A DNA stretch of 64,000 bases from Siphonodentalium dalli (Eukaryota; Mollusca; Scaphopoda; Gadilida; Siphonodentaliidae), in NCBI GenBank assembly GCA_032622095.1, contig CP136067.1:121491030-121555029 (forward strand). Reading direction: 5' to 3'. Positions 43,501-54,048 of the stretch are shown here, piece by piece (position 1 is the first letter of the stretch; each line of letters opens with the position of its first letter). The notes beneath the pieces are model-generated. The model had not been told where the DNA came from and searched no databases. It worked only from the letters and a program-made list of their open reading frames with translations. The translations under genes were made by a program, and so were the position numbers.

Positions 43501-43884
43501 TTAAAGTGATGTGAAACACTCCGGTAGGGTGTGTGATCAACTAGAAATGGAGAATAATTTTGTTCAAAGTAGTTATCTTTACAAATATTATATCTAAATT
43601 GACAACACACGCCGTCATTCTTATAATTAATTAAATGCAGCGACTGCCGATGGCGAAATCGTTTTCGTTATAGTTTATCGCCGATAAAAGCTTCCCAATT
43701 CGAATAGAAAATATTTACAATTTAGCGTAGTTCAGACAATGTTTTCTATGGAGTGGTACGGTCGATTTGCTTGAGTTTTTAGGTGATATTAGTAGAATGC
43801 TACATTCCTCCAGTTTCATAGCCCCTGAATACTAATTTATCAGTTTCACGCACCCGAACAAGTATATATAATATGTCTTTCAAA
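43501..43884 (+). mobile_element. Family B MITE (copy B5)
   Basis: TTAAAGTGATGTGAAACACT to ataatatgtctttcaa. Nearly full length; the right TTAA is altered to TCAA. Confidence 0.8.
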
Positions 43885-43914
43885 CTTTCTTTACTAATAC
43901 TCTTTGACGAGTAG

Positions 43915-44060
43915 TTTCCTTAGGAAATGTTCAGATTATAAGTTAACAAATGACAATTGGTCGATTATTGAACTTATTATGTGAACATTTCCCACAAATG
44001 AATAGGAATCATTCTGCACGTCTATTATCTTTTCGTTTATATGTCGTCTGCTCATTTGTC
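43915..44060. repeat. Family W copy
   Basis: gaaatgttcagattataagt, cttattatgtgaacatttcc, ctgaacacccctccatgtg. Inverted pieces as in the other W copies. Confidence 0.5.
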
Positions 44061-44274
44061 CTGAACACCCCTCCATGTGAATAAATAATTACAATATGTA
44101 CATTTTTATAACTGAATGGGAGAATCAATTTAGAAAAGAAATGTTTAAGGACATATATAAGTTGGTTGGTTTATTTTTTGGAAACCAGCGGAATTATTTC
44201 GTAGAGGTTTATCGACCACGGTACCTGCGGCCATCGCTGGACGTCAATACTACACGCATGCATGGTCGCCGGTA

Positions 44275-44470
44275 TTAACCCGTTTATGGCGGGTACGTGC
44301 TGCGCTCGTGCAGCATTAAAGATCATGTGCCAGTATACCTTCTCTTATATGTGTCTCTTATAGGGAGCCTCGCATATATAAGAGAATGTACTGGCTTACA
44401 AGATAAAGGTAAATATTGTTTGGCCAATGTATTCTCTTATATATGCGAGGCTACCTATGCTATGAAACAA
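44275..44470. mobile_element. Family E, CCCTTTCATG shell, right part missing (copy E6)
   Basis: TTAACCCGTTTATGGCGGGT, gctgcgctcgtgcagcattaa, one complete hairpin (about 44330-44397), then the left half of a second hairpin that stops at its centre (gcgaggctacctatg). LINE-derived sequence begins at about that point. Confidence 0.75.
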
Positions 44471-44519
44471 GAACCATATAACTTCATTGTAGCTTTCATG
44501 AAAAATCTGAAACCTGCGT

Positions 44520-45058
44520 TGGACTGAGGGAAAACTCAGTTAGTTCGGACGGGAAGTGACCAGAATGTGGCAAGTTGCATGACTTGGGACAATGAATCAA
44601 TTCTTACCAAGGCCTCAGTTTCATATACGTTTATGATGTCATACCTTATTTCATTCCTGAGAGCTGACAGAGAGTTGCAGTGGAGGATAATGTGCTCAAT
44701 TAGGCAGGAATAGTTGGACGCACAAAGGCGCAAGATTCACCAGCGTCCCCGTAACCCCGTAAGCCAGCGCATCCGCACACAATCCCGTCCAAATACAGAT
44801 ACGATAGGCGAGAATCGCATGCGTTTTGATATGTCGATGCCGTCTGGAGAGTTTGGCGGGACCAGCATCCCGTCTCGATTTGCTCAGTCTACCCTTGATG
44901 CTATAAAATGGTAGCCGCGGGCGCTTATATATAGAGTTGTTTTTATGAGCCATCAGGCCCCCGCGGCAGCGGTCGCTGGCGCGACCTGACTGCCTCGATA
45001 TCAATTTGAAAAAGGGGTGACGTTGCTTCAATAACAGTTTGAATTTTGTGTTTCCCAA
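44520..45058 (-). pseudogene. Decayed LINE (non-LTR retrotransposon) ORF2 C-terminal fragment
   Basis: On the minus strand two adjoining frames (45058-44696 and 44733-44536) overlap and together resemble the tail of a LINE ORF2. The first holds RPRLPFYSIKGRLSKSRRDA and a decayed counterpart (RHRHIKTHAIL) of the RxGHTxLTH motif that follows the RNase H region in I/Jockey-like elements. The second holds RLCASNYSCLIEHIILHCNS, the cysteine/histidine (C..IEH..LHC) motif. The switch between frames marks a frameshift. No reverse transcriptase core lies upstream, so the copy is 5'-truncated, as LINEs often are. Class within non-LTR elements is uncertain. Confidence 0.6.
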
Positions 45059-45617
45059 CAGGTTAGACAGTGCCGTCCGCCTCCCCCACCCTAAAAGTGA
45101 TTTTTCCTATAGTGTTTTTGAAACGTGTCTCTTTGTGGTGTCATTCTTTTGGTATGATTTTTTACTAAATAACGGGTATATTAGAGTTACATTTCTTTGA
45201 ATTTTACAATCGAAACATAGTATAAGATATTCGCATGCGATGCTGAGTCACGCGGGACACGGCAAACTAAATCGCGCGCAAATTGGCTTGCGATTTTTCA
45301 GCATCCCACCCCATTTGGCATGCGATAGCGTTTGTACTAGGTGCGTAAGCAGTATGGGCAATTATCCTTGCTAACATGACGTAAAACAGTTCTCCTCGGG
45401 TATAAAGTTGACATGTTCTCCATAGCATGGGCGGAGCTGTAGGGTATATTGTGTTGATATATATATATAGTTGGATAAGGACATTTCAGAGATAATAGTG
45501 GAGTGTTCCGTCATATATACTGTTACTATAAATCGGACGATATGTCTCCAAAACTGATTTGACGGGAATATGCTTTCTTCGACATAATTGGTAAGAATAT
45601 TTATCATGTTGTATTTA
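45059..45617. other. No gene recognised
   Basis: Small palindromes such as gcatgcgatgctgagtcacgc are present, but no repeat family or domain is recognised. Confidence 0.4.
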
Positions 45618-45775
45618 TTAAATTGACGTGAAACACTCCGGCGGGGTGATCAAATAGAAATTTCTTGAAATTGTCTGCAATGTTAGTAGAATGCTACATT
45701 CTTCCAGTTGGCATCGTGCCTGAATACTAACTTATCAATTTCACTCACGCGAAAAAATCCATAATATGTCTTTAA
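45618..45775 (+). mobile_element. Family B MITE, internal deletion (copy B6)
   Basis: TTAAATTGACGTGAAACACT joins early to tagtagaatgctacattctt and ends ataatatgtctTTAA. About 200 bp of the centre is missing while both termini remain. Confidence 0.8.
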
Positions 45776-46338
45776 GAATATAAAATATCTCGTTGATGAA
45801 TGGACAGCCATTCCGCGAACAAGTGTTAAGCAGAGCACATGAATGTCAGAGATGTTATAACATATTCACATCGATGAAAAAACCAAGGTAACTTCCGCTT
45901 AGGCGTCGATACCACGATCTATTCGATCTTACTATAATGGTTACATGCACGCGTCCCAATGCCCACAAACTCAATGCCCTCTAATTCACATGCACAAATA
46001 AAAGAATCCTCACCAATCTTAACATGTTCACCCGAGACGCCCTTCGCCTAATGGAGCCCCCTGTGGCGTCCATATACAGCGAAATTATACGGGAGGCAAA
46101 TATGATCAACACGATTGCCACCTTACCCCAGTGATTTATGCCAGACCCGATGTTAGTCCCCTATACACACACCCAATCCAAAACGTGTGCACGGTTTTCA
46201 TTTGCACTATTATCTATATGTATATATTGATGTGTATTCATAACTATACTCTTATATACCGGACACGTCCGGCGATTTGAGAATAACAAATTCTGACTTC
46301 TGAATGGTATAAAACCGTCACCATCTCGAGAAACTATG
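45776..46338. other. No gene recognised
   Basis: No repeat match or convincing frame. Confidence 0.4.
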
Positions 46339-46883
46339 GATAGCACGTAGACCATGCCATGAATCTATATACTCTGGCTAACACCCATAAAAATCATATC
46401 CCACCAATACAAAACCTTAGAGCTTTTCGAAGGTTTGACAGGGAACCTTATAAAGTCGAAAAAATAACAATGGGAATATATTTCTTTGTTATTACCTGTT
46501 CCTTAAAGATGTACTTCACTGCAGGTGAAGGTCCCAACTCGAAATTGCATGCTTCTGTGATTGTGTGAGTCTATATGGCAATAAACATTTAATTAATTAC
46601 CAAGGAGAAATTCCATACTTGTAAAATTGTAAGCAAAGCAAAGCGAAATCGCTCACAAAGTTACCTAAATCGTGAAATTTCGAGTTGGGGACCTCCACCT
46701 AAGGTGAAGTACATTATTACGGAACAGATAATAACTAAGAAATATATTCCCCGCGTTATTTGTTCGACTTTATAAGTTTCCCTGTCAAAACTTCAAAAAG
46801 TTCCCAGGTTTTATACTGGTGGAATAGGATACATACGAGTATTAGCCAGAGTTAGAGATTCATGGCATGATCTAGATAGCACG
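46339..46883. mobile_element. Family F long-arm fold-back with exact 9-bp target duplication (copy F4)
   Basis: The element 46348-46874 starts TAGACCATGCCATGAATCTA and ends GATTCATGGCATGATCTA. It is flanked on both sides by gatagcacg (46339-46347 and 46875-46883), an exact 9-bp duplication. The arms are inverted over ~200 bp, with a centre including gcaataaacatttaattaat. The features fit a Mutator-like MITE. Confidence 0.85.
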
Positions 46884-47439
46884 ATGTCAATCTACATGGG
46901 TATATCTATAATTATGTATCAAGAACACACCCGCTTGTACATGCTATCGCCCAGTCGTCATAGGAGCTACAATATTATTGTGTTTATATCCATGCGCGTA
47001 TATAGATAGATGTCTTCGTGCTGTTCAGAGATGCTCTCGAGATCGTGACATCAAAACCAATTGAAATCGTTTACACAGACTGTTTGATATTTGGTTGACC
47101 AGTTGGTGCAAATATGCCTAATTATAATATTCTATATCTATATTTTGAACAATAATTGTGAGATTTTGGATAAGTTCGAATGATTGTTTCAAAACTATAA
47201 TTGTGAAGTTGCGACAGTCCTGTATCATATTCACGGACAACGCCGTGCATGTGACACAAGGCTATCAGGGATGTTCAGGGTGATGACTGGAGATCGTCAT
47301 ATCAAGGCAGAATAAATCCGAATATCGACAGTTTGCACACGAGTGGTCGATCATCGCGATCGCATCAATTTGACCGATTATCGATCTGCCAGATTTGACT
47401 GGCATCATGTTATTTAGGTCACTCGAGATACAAGGCTGA
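46884..47439. other. No gene recognised
   Basis: Unique-looking, no frame of note. Confidence 0.4.
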
Positions 47440-47877
47440 TTAACCCTTTCATGTGGTCCATGACGGGAGCCTGTGCATTCACTTATACATGCGAGTCTCC
47501 CATAGGCAGGGGCCTCGTATATATAAGAGAATGCACTGACTTACAAGGTCAATGTAAACGTTGTTAAGCCAATGTATTCTCTTATATATGCGAGCCTCCC
47601 TATGGGAGACTCGTATATATAAGATAATGCACTGACTTACAAGGTCAATGTAAACGTTGTTAAGCCATTGTATTATCTTATATATGCGAGGCTCCCTATG
47701 GGAGACTCGTATATATAAGATAATGCACTGATTTACAAGGTCAATGTAAACGTTGTTAAGCCATTGCATTCTCTTATATATGCGAGGCTCCCTATGGGAG
47801 ACTCGTATATATAAGATAATGCATTGGCATAGGGTTTGAGGCAACATTTCAGGAAGCTCCAGCCATGGAAGGGTTAA
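47440..47877. mobile_element. Family E, CCCTTTCATG shell, hairpin amplified four-fold (copy E7)
   Basis: TTAACCCTTTCATGTGGTCC to agccatggaagggTTAA, with TTAA borders. Four hairpins in a row. The unit of hairpin plus spacer (ttacaaggtcaatgtaaacg, ttgttaagcc) recurs at 96-bp spacing, starting at 47541, 47637 and 47733. Because 96 is divisible by 3, a 122-codon minus-strand frame with a 32-residue repeat (CIILYIRVSHREPRIYK...) stays open. This is a by-product, not a protein gene. Confidence 0.9.
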
Positions 47878-48067
47878 TACAGTGATACCGAAGCCGAATA
47901 TGTATCATCATATATACCGAGGCAGACATATCGTGAAAATGACATCTAATGCATGTATTATATATAACTACCTTGATACATGCATGCAAAGGTTTTGTAG
48001 GATTTCTCAACGACATTAATATTTTATAACATCACTAAAATGTGCCCTGTTCACGGCATGGATGTCA

Positions 48068-48179
48068 TCTATCTATTATATATTAATTATGAGATAATAT
48101 ACATGTGGATATAAAGAACTCAATCTATATATTATATATTAATTATGAGATAATATACATGTGGATATAAAGAACTCAA
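48068..48179. repeat. 56-bp tandem duplication
   Basis: tattatatattaattatgag, then ataatatacatgtggatata and aagaactca, occurs at 48074 and 48130. An inverted relative (gagttctttatatctatatg) precedes the satellite at 48270. Confidence 0.85.
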
Positions 48180-48282
48180 AACCAGTTCGCTGTCATTTAG
48201 ACCGACTCCCATATTGTATTCATTCGTTTGCTATGGATGACGCAATAGCATAACCGCGATCTGGTGTTGAGTTCTTTATATC

Positions 48283-49010
48283 TATATGTTATCTCCTAAT
48301 TAGGAGATAATAAGTCCTAATTCAACAAGTCCTAATCAGGAGATAACAAGTCCTAATTAGGAGATACTAAGTCATAATTAGGAGATACTAAGTCCCAACT
48401 AGGAGATACCAAGTCCTAATTAGGAGATACTAAGTCATAATTATGAGATACTAAGTCCCAACTAGGAGATACTAAGTCCTAATTAGGAGATACCAAGTCC
48501 TAATTAGGAGATACTAACTCCCAACTAGGAGATACTAAGTCCCAACTAGGAGATACTAAGTCCTAATTAGGAGATACCAAGTCATAATTAGGAGATACTA
48601 AGTCCCAACTAGGAGATACTAAGTGATAATTAGGAGACACTAAGTCCTAATTAGGAGACACCAAGTCATAATTAGGAGATACTAACTCCTAACTAGGAAA
48701 TACTAAGTCCTAACTAGGAGATACTAAGTCCCAACTAGGAGATACTAAATCCTAATTAGGAGACACTAAGTCCTAATTAGGAGATACTATCTCCTAATTA
48801 GGAGATACTAAGTCCCAACTAGGAGATACTATGTCCTAATTAGACAATACCAAGTCATAATTAGGAGATAATAAGTCCAAATTAGCAGATAATAAGTCTT
48901 ATTAGGAGACACCAAGTCCCAATTAGGAGATACTAAGTCATAATTAGGAGATACCAAATCATCATTAGGAGATACTAAGTCCTAATTAGGCGATAGTTTC
49001 TCCTTATGAC
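48283..49010. repeat. 21-bp satellite array, about 34 copies
   Basis: The unit is approximately ggagatactaagtcctaatta, containing the palindrome CCTAATTAGG. Variants (ccaactagg, cataattagg, ataccaag) are interspersed rather than grouped. The left boundary grades into gttatctcctaattaggaga. Confidence 0.95.
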
Positions 49011-49696
49011 TTTAGGAGACATTATTTTGTATAAGGTGGCACTAATACGCTTCCATAGTTGATGGCATGGCTGTCCATTTAAAGACAATAATACTATCTT
49101 CTCCACGATAAGTGGACGATATTCTCGTTGGAACAGCGTTGTCGTCGATCAATACGAGATGTGAGCGACTATGCTAGATTAACGCGTCGATGTAAATTAT
49201 AGAATAGTAAGCCGCCCGTGCGCACAAGGTAAACTATTGTGCATCTCCTCTAAAGTGGAATGGACAAAGAATACTGCGACTGTCAATTCATGTATATAAC
49301 AATGGTATATAGTTCTCATGACATATATTGGAACTATGGTACGATTCCTTGCGGATGAAAAGGCTGTCACCGGGTCATCAAAGTTTTAATGTTCGACTTC
49401 GTGAACTTTTATATTTTTGTTCTTTGAAGGCTTTAGAGGCTCTGAAGTCTTTTGTGTGTTTTCGTGGAACTATAGTTTCGAGTTCAAGTGTTGACATGTC
49501 CCGTTGTGCTCATGACATTTGAGTTGTAGGAAGGATTGTCAACATCATACATGTTTTATAAAAAACGAGAAAAAAAATCACCTCACTTAGACACCCACAT
49601 GATTAAATATACCCGGTTCTATATGCAAGTTCTTTAAATGGAAGGAGAACATTCAAGAATTTTCTCTCTTCAGCTTCAACTTGGATGAATGGTGTT
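49011..49696. other. No gene recognised
   Basis: A 64-codon + strand frame (49328-49522) lies 240 bp upstream of the possible exon. It has no known domain. Confidence 0.35.
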
Positions 49697-49796
49697 CGTT
49701 TACTGGATTAATTTCAACGCATGCGACAGAGTGGATACCACGGAAATTTCATTCTGACGTTCTGTGTTTCACGGACGACCGTGCTTCAACTACATC

Positions 49797-49853
49797 ATGA
49801 ACAGATTGTTCGGAAGAGGGAAGGGTGGAATGCGTACAGACAGCGCTATCAGG
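49797..49853 (+). CDS. Possible first coding exon (ESCRT-III-like N-terminus?)
   Basis: An ATG at 49797 opens 19 codons reading MNRLFGRGKGGMRTDSAIR, ending at AGG directly before GTGAGT (49854-49859), a strong splice donor. The phase is 0. The start MNRLFGRGK recalls ESCRT-III subunits (CHMP5 and CHMP4-type proteins begin with a short basic LFG-x-GK stretch). The following residues do not match a member I can name. The sequence after the donor is repeat-rich (a W-type TTAA end, then E8), consistent with an intron. I found no downstream exon in the window. It may be chance. Confidence 0.22.
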
Positions 49854-49919
49854 GTGAGTTCAATTTTAACAATATTTAACCCTTCCTATACTAAATGTAT
49901 TGGTGTCAACAATATTTAT

Positions 49920-50354
49920 TTAACCCTTTCAGTGCCAGGGGCCGATCTCATCGGCCCTAATTTACGGTCTGTAAAATCAGCCCTAAAAAATAAAAAAAAT
50001 TGTTTTTTTTTTTGGGTTGAATTATTTTTGGGTATGCTTAAGCATGCTATAGCGAATTTAAAAACAAACTGGATAAAACGTTAGGGCAATGTTATAACTC
50101 AAAACTATCACCAAGTATTCATAGTAATAAATTTTGATGCCCATGAAAAACGTAAGATTCCCTGGCACTAAACCTACAAAATAAGTCTGTTGAAGAATAT
50201 AAGAAAAAATTATTAAAATTGTAAAAAAAAATGTAAAAAAGAATAACAAATGATGAAAAATTGTTAGGCCAATGCATTCTCTTATATAAGAGAATGCATT
50301 GGCACAGGGTATATGGGTTGATATAAAAATCGGACCTGGCACTGAAAGGGTTAA
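49920..50354. mobile_element. Family E, CCCTTTCAGTGCC shell, complete, with collapsed hairpin (copy E8)
   Basis: TTAACCCTTTCAGTGCCAGG to CCTGGCACTGAAAGGGTTAA, a clear terminal inverted repeat with TTAA borders. It carries a single hairpin at 50268-50303 that is only 36 bp and perfectly palindromic (centre tcttatataaga). The 33-bp middle found in E2 has been lost symmetrically. The body matches E2 almost base for base. Confidence 0.9.
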
Positions 50355-50593
50355 AAAATCAAACATGTCACACAAACACAATACACATGTAGATACATAG
50401 AGATTTATTAAGAGAATTGGACAACAAGCAAAATGCTTTTTTAAAGTCCTCTCCTCATGGAATAAATGTTACCTCATGTGACAGAAATATCACTTAAGGT
50501 AAAGCAGGCGGGATATATAGTTTTGTTTGATTGGAATGCTATTACATGTTTAGGATTGATATGGGTATAACATTGTAATACGTAGGGTGAGGG

Positions 50594-50594
50594 T

Positions 50595-50629
<35 letters not shown>

Positions 50630-50630
50630 C

Positions 50631-50697
<67 letters not shown>

Positions 50698-50702
50698 TGA
50701 GA
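50594..50702. repeat. (GA)n microsatellite
   Basis: About 105 bp of gagaga with rare interruptions. Ser/Leu- and Arg/Glu-repeat frames across it are artefacts. Confidence 0.98.
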
Positions 50703-50829
50703 GGTTTGATACAACATACATTCGATACAAAACAACACAACAACATCCATTCAGTGGGGAAATCACTTGCACGAATGTGTCACGACCACCGAGGAGAAAA
50801 GCGGTTCATGCAAATGTATTCACCCATTC

Positions 50830-50999
50830 AGTTTTTAAAGTACACATTGGAATGCTCTATTGTTCATTTAGAGTGGTGTTCATGTAATAAAAGCAGATGA
50901 CAGACAGAAAAACAGATAACATAAGAGCAGAATTATTCATATTCATTAGTGGGCAATGTCCATACTATAATGATCGTTTGTTGAACTTATTATCTGAAA
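50830..50999. repeat. Family W copy
   Basis: ttcatttagagtggtgttcatg, agcagatgacagacagaaaa, gttgaacttattatctgaa. Abuts the M fold-back. Confidence 0.5.
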
Positions 51000-51684
51000 A
51001 ATTAGGGGTACTGTACACTAAATCTGGCCATTTATGGGACATCTCCTTTTATACTCAACAGAATATATGCAACAAATGAATGAATTTGAGCCATGGATTC
51101 GTGCAAAATACACTTGTGTTCTCTATGAAGGATGCAAACAACATGTTAATTATAATGAAAATGACTAAATGGCTGGAGTCATAAATAGATGATCTCACAT
51201 GAGTTTCTATTTTATACGGAATTTATCAACCGAGTTCACTAAATTCGATTTGAGCCGAGGTTTACCGAGGATCAAATAGAATTTAGAGGACGAGGTTGAT
51301 AAATTACGTATAAAATAGGACGAGTGTGAGATACCTTTTATCATATGATCAAATAAACCCGAAGCAACGCGAAATATTCATCGAAAACAACAATCATAAA
51401 CTACAGCGATCGCAAGTTATTTGAAGAACGCCGTGACGTCATCGCACGCGCTGATATTAAACGTGTCTATTACCGATAATTATGAAACTGCTTTTATGGC
51501 CAAATTATGTGATAAATTCATTTACATTACAATTATCATTTTGTTTGTATCCTTCATATAGAACACACGTGTATTTTGCACTAATATCTGGCTCAAACTC
51601 ATTCATTTGTTGCATATATTCGGTTGAGTATAAAATGAGATGGTCCCATAAATGGCCGGATTTAGTGTACAGTACCCCTTTAAG
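51000..51684. mobile_element. Fold-back M, ~170-bp arms with nested hairpin
   Basis: Left arm aggggtactgtacactaaat...tgggacatctccttttatac; right arm is its inverse, ending gtgtacagtacccctTTAA. The left border is TTAG and the right is TTAA. The arms are diverged by scattered changes. A second, smaller inverted repeat (ctcacatgagtttctatttt / aaaataggacgagtgtgag, 51194-51330) occupies part of the centre, suggesting an insertion of one fold-back in another. Confidence 0.8.
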
Positions 51685-53751
51685 GGAACTAATAATCAAT
51701 TATGCTTTAGTATAGAAAGGATTAATTCTTAATCCCGCAGCAACATATAGCATACGCATGACATATTCATTGTTGTTGTAATTACGTCATCTATGGTGTA
51801 CACTGCGAGGCTGATCTGGTCGTGTCCATGGAGCAATTATGATTAAACATGTACTAGCTATATTGCGTACCGATTAGCAGTGTGTAACTTTTTGACGGCG
51901 TTATAATTGCTTTCGATATCTAGGTGTGAACAATGGCTGAACCACTTATTTCGGGGACATAATGCATAATATAACAGCTAACATTGCTGATGAAGTATGT
52001 CTCAGTTGGAATGTTGACAAAAAGTCGTATTGCGAAGTGTAGGGGTATATTTAATCCTATTAGTAGATTTTGTGTCCGCATTTAGAGGCTTTCTGGTGTT
52101 ATGAATGAGAAACAATCAGTGATAAGCCGTAGTTGTTGTAATAATTTGAAGGATTAGTTGTTTCAACGGAATTATGAGGTGTTGCGTTCATGAAACCAAT
52201 ATACTTTATAATATATATATATGCCTAATAATATGATCACGAGGGCGTTACCATTTCTGACTATGGTTTTCTTGTTTGCTTTTTGTTCGCATGCAGCGCA
52301 TCAGACGCCATAACTACCATTTAAGTCTATTGGGTGCGGGGACTGGGGGATCGGTCACAAATGCTTTCATTTAACATGTAATGCCGAAACACTAATGAAT
52401 TAGTCGGAGGAGTACATTATCATTATAAAAGGAAGGGCGCCATATAATCATTAATGTATCGGAAGAGGACACAATACGCTTCCATTTTATATATTGTGTA
52501 TTTGTGCAAGTGATACATGTTATATGAATCTTGAATTTACAACTGGGAAATAAAATATGTTAACTAATTCAGAATCAAGAATATTGGCTGCGGACACGCG
52601 TACCACAGTAGTGATGGCATAGTAGGTGCGCCATCGAATAGAACATTCGATGTGTATAATTACACGAAGGATACATTGATTCATAACAGGGATAGGATAA
52701 CGCATTAACAAGCTTAAAGATGTATCCACGATTAAAGGTTAATAGTTAGGCCAAAACAAAAAAGGGTTTTGGTTCTCGGGCAATTTTGTTTTCAAATAAA
52801 TGAGGGAGGCAGGGTTTTATTATTTTATTTTTTCATTTTTTCTGCACATAGTAAGCATGGACAAAGATGCCTTCCTCTGTCTAGTAATAACCAGAAATGT
52901 TGAGGGAACTGTTATGCATATAAACTCATTTAATCTTATATAAAAATGACATTGTAATACCAGTGTATGACTGAGATCACCTAACATTATATAATGCCCC
53001 TGATATTCACTTATGTTATTGTTGTCTAAAAACCGATACCTCTCCATTCTAATATGTGATTCTGAATTTCATCCTTGCCTTTCAATTGTATGGAGTTACA
53101 ATTTAGTGTAATTTAGTTCACAATGACTAATTTTTAGAAGAGCATGAGGATCAGCTAATCATTTTATTAATTGTAGTCATCTACTTCATGTTGTAAGCCC
53201 GCAAGTCACTTTTTACACATTACACAGATATGTTAGAGCTCAATGCACGTTTATATCCAACATATCTACTATGGACATGTTTGTGAAATATGTTGTTTTT
53301 TTTTAATTTAAAAAAAAAATATTTCGGAAGTTTTTTTGTCATAACATCAGGCCTCGCAATAAAAAGGCCTAACGCGGCCCTTTTTATTCAATGCGGCGGG
53401 ACCTGAGAACCAACATGAAAGGAAATATTATGGACACTTCTATAGAGACGTAATTCAGATATAGGATTTTCGTCGGCTTTTCAAAGATACTGCACTCTGT
53501 ATGTTGCGTTATTATTTTGTTGACTTCTATGTCTGACTATAATGAACTTCTCTGAAAAGGTATACCCCCACCGCACTCGGAAACTTCTGGCTTATCCCCG
53601 TTAGACAATAACAAAACGGCAAAGCGTTCGATCCCATGGATAAGGAGACATGAATTAATGTAATGATGCATGTAAAATCATCTACTTTATTTGTTGTAAA
53701 CCTCTCGCGAAGCCACTGATACCGATATATCAATAAGTGTAATAATGCAAG
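51685..53751. other. Gene-free stretch; one L-type arm at about 52581-52640
   Basis: About 2 kb without a recognisable gene. aatattggctgcggacacgc, gtaccacagtagtgatggc at 52581 is a single arm of fold-back L (61662-62899). A short hairpin (aaaaaggcctaacgcggccc, ttttt) lies near 53360. Confidence 0.45.
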
Positions 53752-53839
53752 TACAGTAATGCCCTAAATAATCGACTCCTTAACCACAGCAGCATTTTCT
53801 GATGTGGTTAATGAGTCGATTATTTAGGGCATTACTGTA
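53752..53839. mobile_element. Family H, 84-bp TA-flanked MITE (copy H3)
   Basis: TA, then CAGTAATGCCCTAAATAATC...CCTTAACCACA, a 14-bp loop, and the inverse TGTGGTTAATGAGTCG...GGGCATTACTG, then TA. TA borders and a CAGT start fit Tc1/mariner or pogo-type MITEs. The two 35-bp arms differ at one position. H1 and H2 share the left arm but continue differently. Confidence 0.85.
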
Positions 53840-54048
53840 TTATGGTCGATGTTATGTATCTGAACCCATTGATGCCTTTTCATCCATGTTTAAGTGTAAT
53901 CGTGCGTGTGTGCATATATAACTTTGATCCTTGTTAAACCTCCGATTCGTTAATATCAACATAGCAATTAATGTAGGTTGGAATGTACAATGTATTGTAA
54001 TCCGCGTCAAATACCATACCTGTGACCGCGATCAGAGACATGCGCAAC

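Noticed and set aside
47479-47847. 122-codon minus-strand frame with a 32-residue repeated peptide
   Set aside because: It follows exactly the 96-bp hairpin repeat of E7; 96 being a multiple of three keeps it open. No independent sign of coding.
48283-49010. CRISPR-like or telomeric array
   Set aside because: 21-bp contiguous units without spacers and unlike TTAGGG; it is a satellite.
50474-50772. Ser/Leu-repeat and Arg/Glu-repeat frames
   Set aside because: They are translations of the GA microsatellite in different frames.
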